From Streptomyces hyaluromycini (GTDB lineage Bacteria; Actinomycetota; Actinomycetes; Streptomycetales; Streptomycetaceae), in the NCBI RefSeq assembly GCF_002217755.1, contig NZ_BCFL01000016.1, positions 726,319 through 790,318 of the forward strand: a stretch of 64,000 nt of DNA, written 5' to 3'. Positions 58,030 through 64,000 of this stretch are shown piece by piece. The notes below the pieces were generated by a model, which saw nothing but the letters and a program-made list of their open reading frames with translations, made no database searches and was not told the DNA's origin. The position numbers were made by a program, and so were the translations under genes. Position 1 is the first letter of the stretch. Each line of letters starts with the position of its first letter.

Positions 58030-59058
58030 ATGACCCCCCCAACTCCATCCGCGGCTGCCCCGCTCGAGGTGACCGACGAGACCGAGAAGAAGTCGATCAC
58101 TTCGGACGGCTCGAAGGGCAGCGAGAGCAGGTCCCCGGGACAGCTCGCGTGGCGCCGCTTCAAGCGGGACCGCACGGGCGTCATATCGGCGATCATCGTG
58201 ATCTTCTTCTTCGTGATCGCGCTGGCCGCTCCGCTCATCGCCAAGCTGTACGGGAAGGATCCGTACACCACGTACGGGCTGAACACGCCTGGACTGCTCG
58301 GGGACAACGGCTTCCCGGTCAAGCCCAACGGCGGCATCAGCCCGGACTTCTGGTTCGGTATCGACCCGCAGCTCGGCCGTGACGTCTTCACCTTCCTGCT
58401 CTACGCGATCCGCAACTCGCTGTTGATCTCCGTCGGCATCACGCTCTTCGTCGTGGTCCTCGGTGTGGTGGTCGGCGTGACCGCCGGCTACATGGGCGGC
58501 AAGACGGACTGGTTCTTCGGCCGGGTCATCGACATCCTGCTCGCCTTCCCGCAGCAGCTGTTCTTCGTGGCCTTCACCCCCGTCGTCGTCTCCTTGTTCG
58601 TGCCGGACAACGAGAACACCCCGACCTGGCTCGTCGTCGTCTGCCTCATCGGCCTCCTGACGGCCTTCGGCTGGGCCTCCATCGCCCGGCTGCTGCGCGG
58701 TCAGGTACTGGCCCTGCGCGAACGGGAGTTCGTCGAGGCGGCCAAGGTCACGGGTGCGTCTCCGGCACGCATCATCTTCAAGGAACTGCTGCCCAACCTG
58801 TGGACACCGATCCTCATCCAGGGAACGCTCACGCTCCCGGCGATGGTCACCACGGAGGCGGGTCTCGCGTTCCTCGGTGTCGGTCTTCAGGACCCGACCC
58901 CCGACTGGGGCGTCATGATCGGATACGCCGCCAAGTTCTACCAGGACGACATCACCTTCCTGCTCTTCCCGGGCGTGGCCATGGTGATCTTCGTGCTGGC
59001 GTTCAACCTTCTCGGTGACTCGATGCGTGACGCGCTCGACCCGAAGACCAAGCGCTGA
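58030..59058 (+). CDS. bldKA: Oligopeptide ABC importer permease, BldKA-like
   Basis: A 342-residue DppC-type permease with a charged cytoplasmic N-terminus (ETEKKSITSDGSKGSES), six membrane segments (first: VISAIIVIFFFVIALAAPLIA) and the coupling loop EFVEAAKVTGASPARIIFKELLPNLW. ATG 58030 has AGGAG five bases upstream. The operon order permease, binding lipoprotein, permease, ATPase, ATPase is that of bldKABCDE of S. coelicolor, which imports an oligopeptide signal needed for aerial mycelium. The assignment rests on gene order and protein type. Confidence 0.8.
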   Translation: MTPPTPSAAAPLEVTDETEKKSITSDGSKGSESRSPGQLAWRRFKRDRTGVISAIIVIFFFVIALAAPLIAKLYGKDPYTTYGLNTPGLLGDNGFPVKPNGGISPDFWFGIDPQLGRDVFTFLLYAIRNSLLISVGITLFVVVLGVVVGVTAGYMGGKTDWFFGRVIDILLAFPQQLFFVAFTPVVVSLFVPDNENTPTWLVVVCLIGLLTAFGWASIARLLRGQVLALREREFVEAAKVTGASPARIIFKELLPNLWTPILIQGTLTLPAMVTTEAGLAFLGVGLQDPTPDWGVMIGYAAKFYQDDITFLLFPGVAMVIFVLAFNLLGDSMRDALDPKTKR

Positions 59059-59136
59059 TCTCCGGCTTCTTCAGGACCACGGCAAAGGCGCCGGGTGCCG
59101 GATTTCTCTCACCAACCCACATCAAGGCAGGATGCG

Positions 59137-60900
59137 ATGTCTTTCTCGCGCAGAAACTTCCTGATAGCCACCGGTGTCGCCGCCGCGGCGGGCTCCGTGC
59201 TGACCGCGTGCAGCAGCGGTGACTCCAGCGGTGGCTCCAGCGGTGGCAAGCAGGAGGCCGCCAAGGCCCAGACCACCACGGTCAAGATCGGCACGGCGGA
59301 GGACTCCAAGGGCCCGGCTCCCGAGGTCTCCGGCGCGAAGAAGGGCGGCAAGGTCTACCTTCTGAACGACGACGACTTCTCGCACCTCGACCCGCAGCGC
59401 GTCTACTACGCCTGGAACTCGCTCGCGGTCATCGTCATCAACCGCGCCCTGACCGGTTACAAGATCGCGGACGACGGCTCCCAGACCCTCGTCGGCGACC
59501 TCGCCACCGACACGGGAACGATGAAGGACGGCGGCAAGACCTGGTCCTTCACCCTGAAGGACGGCGTCAAGTGGGAGGACGGCTCCGACGTCACCGTCGA
59601 CGACGTCCGCCACGGTTTCGAGCGCGCCTTCGCCAGCTACATCACCGAGGGCGCCATGTACGTCCAGTCGTGGCTGACGGGCTCCACCGACTACCGCAAG
59701 TCCTACTCGGGTCCGTACTCGGGCAAGCACCTGAAGTCGATCACGACGAGCGGGAAGACCATCACCTTCCACCTCTCCGAGGCTCGCCCGGACTTCAACT
59801 ACGTCGTCGCGATGCAGACGTACGCGCCGACCCCGGTGAAGCACGACACCAAGCAGAACTACGACAAGAAGCCGTTCTCGAACGGCCCCTACAAGGTCAA
59901 GTCGCACGACACCGACAAGTCGATGGTTCTCGTCCGCAACGAGCACTGGGACGCGAGCACGGACCCGATCCGCAACGCCTACCCGGACGAGTTCGACTTC
60001 TCCTTCGGTATCGAGCAGCTCACGGCGATCGACCGCCTGCTGGCCGACTCCGGCAACGACCAGTACGCCGTCTCCTGGCGCACCATCCCGCAGGAGCGCG
60101 TCCAGAAGGCGCAGACCGACGCCAAGGACCGCATCTTCCAGGGTCTGAGCAGCGGCGTCAGCCTCTACTGGATCAACACCACCCGGATCACCGACAAGGA
60201 CGTCCGCGAGGCCATCATCAAGGCCTGGCCGACCGCCGCGATCCGTCAGCTGCAGGGTGGCTCGGTCCGCGGTGACTACGCGACCGGCGTCATGAGCCCG
60301 CTCGTCGCCGGCTACAAGTCGCAGGACGTCTGGGGCAAGCTGAAGAACCCGGCGGGCGACCCGGCGGCCGCGAAGAAGATCCTGGAGAAGGCCGGCAAGA
60401 CCGGCGCCAAGGTCGTCTACGCGTACCAGCAGGACCCGACCCAGGCGAAGATCAAGGTCGTCGTGGAGAACGCCCTCAAGGCGGCCGGCTTCGACGTCGT
60501 CTCCAAGGGCATCGACTCCACCACCTGGTACGACCAGACCGGCAAGATCGCCAACCCGTACGACATCTACTGGGGTGGCTGGTCCTCCGACTGGCCGACC
60601 GGTTACTCGGTCTTCCAGCCGCTGTTCGACAGCAAGGCGATCGCCGACGGCGGCTCGAACTACTCGCACCTGAAGGACCCGGCTGTGGACGCCGCCATCA
60701 AGGCCGCCACCGCCGAGACCGACAACGACAAGGCGAACGCCATGTGGGCCGCCCTGGACAAGCAGGTCACCGAGACCGGCGCGTTCATCCCGGACGTCTA
60801 CATGCGCCGTCTGTACCTGCACGGCTCCAAGCTCGGGAACGTGAAGATGGACCCGAACTTCGACGGTTGCATGCTCTACAAGCTGTACGTCAAGGCCTGA
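59137..60900 (+). CDS. bldKB: Oligopeptide-binding lipoprotein, BldKB-like
   Basis: A 587-residue family 5 binding protein with a twin-arginine lipoprotein signal: MSFSRRNFLIATGVAAAAGS then the lipobox LTAC. Core features: GKVYLLNDDDFSHLDPQRVYYAWNSLAV, WSFTLKDGVKWEDGSDVTVDDVRHGFERAF, SNGPYKVKSHDTDKSMVLVRN, FLP-like end MLYKLYVKA. In S. coelicolor BldKB binds the extracellular signal for morphological differentiation. ATG 59137 (AAGGCAGGA upstream) fits the signal peptide; ATG-like starts further upstream do not. A hairpin follows the stop. Confidence 0.83.
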   Translation: MSFSRRNFLIATGVAAAAGSVLTACSSGDSSGGSSGGKQEAAKAQTTTVKIGTAEDSKGPAPEVSGAKKGGKVYLLNDDDFSHLDPQRVYYAWNSLAVIVINRALTGYKIADDGSQTLVGDLATDTGTMKDGGKTWSFTLKDGVKWEDGSDVTVDDVRHGFERAFASYITEGAMYVQSWLTGSTDYRKSYSGPYSGKHLKSITTSGKTITFHLSEARPDFNYVVAMQTYAPTPVKHDTKQNYDKKPFSNGPYKVKSHDTDKSMVLVRNEHWDASTDPIRNAYPDEFDFSFGIEQLTAIDRLLADSGNDQYAVSWRTIPQERVQKAQTDAKDRIFQGLSSGVSLYWINTTRITDKDVREAIIKAWPTAAIRQLQGGSVRGDYATGVMSPLVAGYKSQDVWGKLKNPAGDPAAAKKILEKAGKTGAKVVYAYQQDPTQAKIKVVVENALKAAGFDVVSKGIDSTTWYDQTGKIANPYDIYWGGWSSDWPTGYSVFQPLFDSKAIADGGSNYSHLKDPAVDAAIKAATAETDNDKANAMWAALDKQVTETGAFIPDVYMRRLYLHGSKLGNVKMDPNFDGCMLYKLYVKA

Positions 60901-60914
60901 TCCATCACCTGAGA

Positions 60915-60941
60915 GGTGGGGCGGCTACCGGCCGCCCCACC
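60915..60941 (+). terminator. Intercistronic hairpin between bldKB and bldKC
   Basis: GGTGGGGCGGC-taccg-GCCGCCCCACC, an 11-bp perfect stem 15 bases after the lipoprotein gene and 80 bases before the next gene. In an operon it is more likely an attenuating or mRNA-stabilising structure than a full terminator. Confidence 0.75.
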
Positions 60942-61020
60942 CTCGGCTCGTCCACCGGACCTCCGGTCACCCCGGCACGGCCCGATCCGCACGACGGCCC
61001 TCCCAGGAAAGCCACTCCCC

Positions 61021-62001
61021 ATGTTTCGCTTCCTCGTCCGCCGAATCCTCGGCGCCGTGATCACGCTGTTCATCATCAGCGCGATCACCTTCATGCTCTT
61101 CTATGCGGTGCCTCGTGACCCGGCGCGGATGGCCTGCGGCAAGCTCTGCACGCCGGAGACGCTCCAGCTGATCCGCCACAACATGGGAATCGACGAGGCG
61201 CTGCCGGTCCAGTACTGGCACTGGATCACGGGCATTTTCCTGGGGCGCGAGTACCCGGGCTTCGGCCACTGCAACGCCCCGTGCCTGGGCTACTCGTTCG
61301 TGAACCGCGAGCCCGTGCTCTCCACGATCGCGGACCGCTTCCCGACGACGGTCTCGCTCGCCCTCGGTTCCGCCGTGGTGTTCCTGATCTTCGGTATCGG
61401 CACCGGCATGCTCGCCGCGGTCAAGCAGGGCAAGGCCCTCGACAAGATCGCCAGCAGCGCGTCCCTGGTCGCCTCGTCGATGCAGATCTACTTCGTCGGC
61501 CCGCTGGCCCTGTACTTCCTCGTGTACCAGTTCCACATCCTCGACCAGCCGTCGTACAACAGCTTCCTCGGCGACCCGCTCTCCTGGGCGAACGGTCTCC
61601 TGGTGCCCTGGCTGGTGCTGGCCCTGATCTGGACCGCCAACTACACGCGTATGACGCGCTCCCAACTGGTCGAGACGCTCACCGAGGACTATGTGCGCAC
61701 CGCCCGGGCCAAGGGCATGTCGCGGCGCAACGTCTTCTTCCGCTTCGCCTGGCGCGGCGCGATGGCCCCGATCGTCACGATCTTCGGCATCGACCTGGGC
61801 ACCCTGCTCGGCGGCGCGATGATCACCGAGTACACCTTCAGCCTCCAGGGCATCGGCCTGCTGTCCGTGAAGTCGGTGCAGACCAACGACCTGCCCATGC
61901 TGCTCGGCATCATGGTGATCACGTCGTCGTTCGTGGTGATCGCCAACATCATCGTTGACGCCGTCTACGGTCTCATCGACCCGCGCATCCGGCTCGCCTG
62001 A
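61021..62001 (+). CDS. bldKC: Oligopeptide ABC importer permease, BldKC-like
   Basis: A 326-residue DppB-type permease: FRFLVRRILGAVITLFIISA, six membrane segments, coupling loop DYVRTARAKGMSRRNVFFRFAWRGAMAP and the end YGLIDPRIRLA. The first extracytoplasmic loop holds four cysteines (MACGKLC, HCNAPC), probably two disulfides. ATG 61021 has AGGAAAG upstream. It is separated from bldKB by a hairpin, which may lower permease expression relative to the binding protein. Confidence 0.85.
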   Translation: MFRFLVRRILGAVITLFIISAITFMLFYAVPRDPARMACGKLCTPETLQLIRHNMGIDEALPVQYWHWITGIFLGREYPGFGHCNAPCLGYSFVNREPVLSTIADRFPTTVSLALGSAVVFLIFGIGTGMLAAVKQGKALDKIASSASLVASSMQIYFVGPLALYFLVYQFHILDQPSYNSFLGDPLSWANGLLVPWLVLALIWTANYTRMTRSQLVETLTEDYVRTARAKGMSRRNVFFRFAWRGAMAPIVTIFGIDLGTLLGGAMITEYTFSLQGIGLLSVKSVQTNDLPMLLGIMVITSSFVVIANIIVDAVYGLIDPRIRLA

Positions 62002-62052
62002 CCGCGCCCGCCCCTACCAGCACCCCGCATCACCCCCCTCTGGAGCGTCCCC

Positions 62053-63090
62053 GTGACGAGCACCGATCAGCAGCCCTTCCTGTCCGTCAAGGACCTGAAG
62101 GTGCACTTCTCGACCGAGGACGGCGTCGTCAAGGCCGTCGACGGCCTCTCCTTCGACCTCATGCGCGGCAAGACGCTGGGCATCGTGGGTGAGTCGGGGT
62201 CCGGCAAGTCGGTCACCAACCTGACCATCCTGGGCCTGCACAACCCGGACAGCACCGCGGTCGAGGGCTCCATCGAGCTGGACGGCCAGGAGCTGAACGG
62301 CGCCCCGGAGAAGACGCTGGAGCACCTCCGCGGCAACAAGATGGCGATGATCTTCCAGGACGCCCTGGCCTCGCTGTCGCCGTACCACACCATCGGCGCG
62401 CAGATCGGCGAGGTGTACCGCAAGCACAAGGGCGCCTCCAAGAAGGAGGCCCGCGAGCGGGCCATCGAGATGCTCCGGCGGGTCGGTATCCCGCAGCCGG
62501 AGAGCCGGGTGGACAACTACCCGCACGAGTTCTCCGGCGGTATGCGCCAGCGGGCGATGATCGCCATGGCCCTGGTCTGCGACCCCGAACTGCTGATCGC
62601 CGACGAGCCGACCACCGCGCTCGACGTGACGGTCCAGGCCCAGATCATGGACCTGCTCAAGGACCTCCAGCGGGAGTTCGGCACCGCGATCATCTTCATC
62701 ACCCACGACCTGGGCGTGATCGCCGACATCGCCGACGAGGTCCTGGTCATGTATGGCGGCCGGTGCGTGGAGCGCGGCACGAAGAAGGAGGTGCTGCGCA
62801 GCCCGCAGCACCCGTACACGTGGGGCCTGCTGGCTTCCATGCCGAGCCTGGACGGCCCGGTGGACGTCCCGCTGAACCCGATCCCCGGTTCCCCGCCCTC
62901 CCTTCTCAACCCGCCCTCCGGCTGCCGTTTCCACCCGCGCTGCGCCTTCGCCGAGAAGGTGGGCGGCAACCGGTGTGCCACGGAGAGCCCGGTCCTTGAG
63001 ATCACGGACGGCCGGGGCAGTGCCTGCCACCTGACCGACGAGCAGCGGACCGAGCACCTCGCCGACCTGACCGCGGCCAAGCACCACTGA
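62053..63090 (+). CDS. bldKD: Oligopeptide ABC importer ATPase, BldKD-like
   Basis: A 345-residue OppD-type ATPase: Walker [24 protein letters not shown], signature [15 protein letters not shown], Walker [14 protein letters not shown]-loop THDLGVI, C-terminal [20 protein letters not shown] and ACHL. GTG 62053 follows GGAG at seven bases. It forms the motor with BldKE and is second to last in the operon. Confidence 0.86.
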   Translation: MTSTDQQPFLSVKDLKVHFSTEDGVVKAVDGLSFDLMRGKTLGIVGESGSGKSVTNLTILGLHNPDSTAVEGSIELDGQELNGAPEKTLEHLRGNKMAMIFQDALASLSPYHTIGAQIGEVYRKHKGASKKEARERAIEMLRRVGIPQPESRVDNYPHEFSGGMRQRAMIAMALVCDPELLIADEPTTALDVTVQAQIMDLLKDLQREFGTAIIFITHDLGVIADIADEVLVMYGGRCVERGTKKEVLRSPQHPYTWGLLASMPSLDGPVDVPLNPIPGSPPSLLNPPSGCRFHPRCAFAEKVGGNRCATESPVLEITDGRGSACHLTDEQRTEHLADLTAAKHH

Positions 63091-63116
63091 CGTACAAGAG
63101 ACGGGACATCACCACC

Positions 63117-64000
63117 ATGAGCAGCACCACTCCCCTCCTGGACGTCTCCGGGCTGACCAAGCACTTCCCGATCAAGGGCGGCTTCCCGATCCGGCGCACG
63201 GTCGGCGCGGTCCAGGCCGTCGACGGCCTGGACTTCCAGGTCGCCGAGGGCGAGAGCCTCGGCCTGGTCGGCGAGTCCGGCTGCGGCAAGTCCACGACCG
63301 GCCGGCTGATCACCCGCCTGCTGGAACCGACCGCCGGCAAGGTCAGCTACCGGGGCCAGGACATCACGCACGCCAACCGCAAGGAACTGGCGCCGATCCG
63401 GTCCGAGATCCAGATGATCTTCCAGGACCCGTACGCCTCGCTGAACCCCCGCCACACGGTCGGCAAGATCATCTCCGGCCCGATGGAGATCAACAACGTC
63501 AACCCGGCCGGCGGTCGTGAGAACCGGGTCCGGGAGCTGCTGGAGATTGTCGGCCTCAACCCCGAGCACTACAACCGCTTCCCGCACGAGTTCTCCGGCG
63601 GCCAGCGCCAGCGCATCGGCGTGGCCCGCGCCCTGGCCCTGCAGCCGAAGCTGATCGTCGCCGACGAACCGGTCTCGGCGCTCGACGTCTCCATCCAGGC
63701 CCAGGTCGTGAACCTTCTCCAGAAGGTCCAGAAGGAACTGGGCATCGCGTTCGTCTTCATCGCCCACGACCTGGCGATCGTGCGGCACTTCTCACAGCGC
63801 GTCGCGGTCATGTACCTCGGTAAGATCGTCGAGATCGCCGATCGCGAGGACCTGTACGACAACCCGCGCCACCCCTACACGCGGGCCCTGCTGTCCGCCG
63901 TGCCCGAGGCGACGGTGGACGCGGAGCCGCGCGAGCGGATCCGCCTGGTCGGAGACGTGCCGTCGCCGATCAACCCGCCGTCCGGCTGCCGCTTCCGCAC
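63117..64000 (+). CDS. bldKE: Oligopeptide ABC importer ATPase, BldKE-like (cut by window edge)
   Basis: ATG 63117; 294 residues are visible and the frame is open at the end. OppF-type ATPase: Walker [24 protein letters not shown], signature [15 protein letters not shown], Walker [14 protein letters not shown]-loop AHDLAIV, then [14 protein letters not shown] and the beginning of the C-terminal Cys region (PPSGCRFR). It starts 26 bases after the BldKD stop. Confidence 0.86.
   Translation, partial: MSSTTPLLDVSGLTKHFPIKGGFPIRRTVGAVQAVDGLDFQVAEGESLGLVGESGCGKSTTGRLITRLLEPTAGKVSYRGQDITHANRKELAPIRSEIQMIFQDPYASLNPRHTVGKIISGPMEINNVNPAGGRENRVRELLEIVGLNPEHYNRFPHEFSGGQRQRIGVARALALQPKLIVADEPVSALDVSIQAQVVNLLQKVQKELGIAFVFIAHDLAIVRHFSQRVAVMYLGKIVEIADREDLYDNPRHPYTRALLSAVPEATVDAEPRERIRLVGDVPSPINPPSGCRFR

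Noticed and set aside
57432..64000. bldA-dependent TTA codons in the bldK-like genes
   Set aside because: The TTA triplets that I checked by eye in coding regions (for example in GGTTAC contexts) are out of frame; none in frame was found.

Overview
The window is chromosomal DNA of a Streptomyces or very close relative. The GC content is very high with strong G/C third-position bias, GTG and TTG starts are frequent, many genes look leaderless, and a mycothiol gene, a TatB gene, a mycobacterial-type sigE cluster and a bldK-type oligopeptide importer are all present. No rRNA, tRNA, CRISPR array, prophage, insertion sequence or biosynthetic cluster was seen. Nearly all of it looks like conserved core chromosome; the clearest accessory segment is about 22.1-25.3 kb.

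Layout. 1-13.5 kb holds housekeeping and hypothetical genes: a DUF3152 metalloprotease-like protein (C-terminus outside the window), two alpha/beta hydrolases, a TetR regulator, DUF3107, a ferritin-like protein, a DEAD-box RNA helicase with a long repetitive basic tail, a NYN-domain nuclease-like protein, MarC, a PHP phosphoesterase and DUF6758. 13.6-22.1 kb holds an MFS exporter, a SUFU-domain protein, CorA behind a long leader with a possible leader peptide, a lipoprotein, a soluble MgtE-N/CBS protein overlapping a DUF1003 membrane protein, and the Mrp Fe-S P-loop protein. 22.1-25.3 kb is an island with a large lower-GC polytopic membrane protein. 25.3-30.6 kb is the envelope-stress block: tatB, a truncated htrA-like gene, the anti-sigma gene rseA, sigE and a divergent O-methyltransferase.

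30.6-39.5 kb holds an enoyl-CoA hydratase, 3-methyladenine glycosylase, a DivIVA-like protein, a FolP2-type protein, a LOG-family protein, dapE, a lysozyme-like membrane protein, a small secreted protein, dapC and a 7Fe ferredoxin; dapE and dapC both serve diaminopimelate synthesis. 39.6-51.6 kb holds an acetyltransferase, a SirB1-type protein, a four-gene ABC exporter plus two-component operon, a peptidoglycan-binding-domain membrane protein, a DUF6113 protein, mshB and an S9 peptidase. 51.8-64 kb holds two divergent oligopeptide ABC importers; the right one has the gene order of bldKABCDE and runs off the window.

From memory, the order sigE-rseA-htrA-tatB, mrp, MgtE-like, corA on one side and tag, folP2, LOG, dapE, dapC, fdxC, mshB on the other is recognisable in Mycobacterium tuberculosis (roughly Rv1170-Rv1239), so most of the window is an ancient actinobacterial core segment. 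The main anomalies are the truncated htrA-like gene inside that block, a dispersed structured repeat at the 3' ends of genes (five copies), several young tandem repeats at gene ends and leaders, a probable CTG start, a possible leader peptide upstream of corA, and nine probable leaderless genes.
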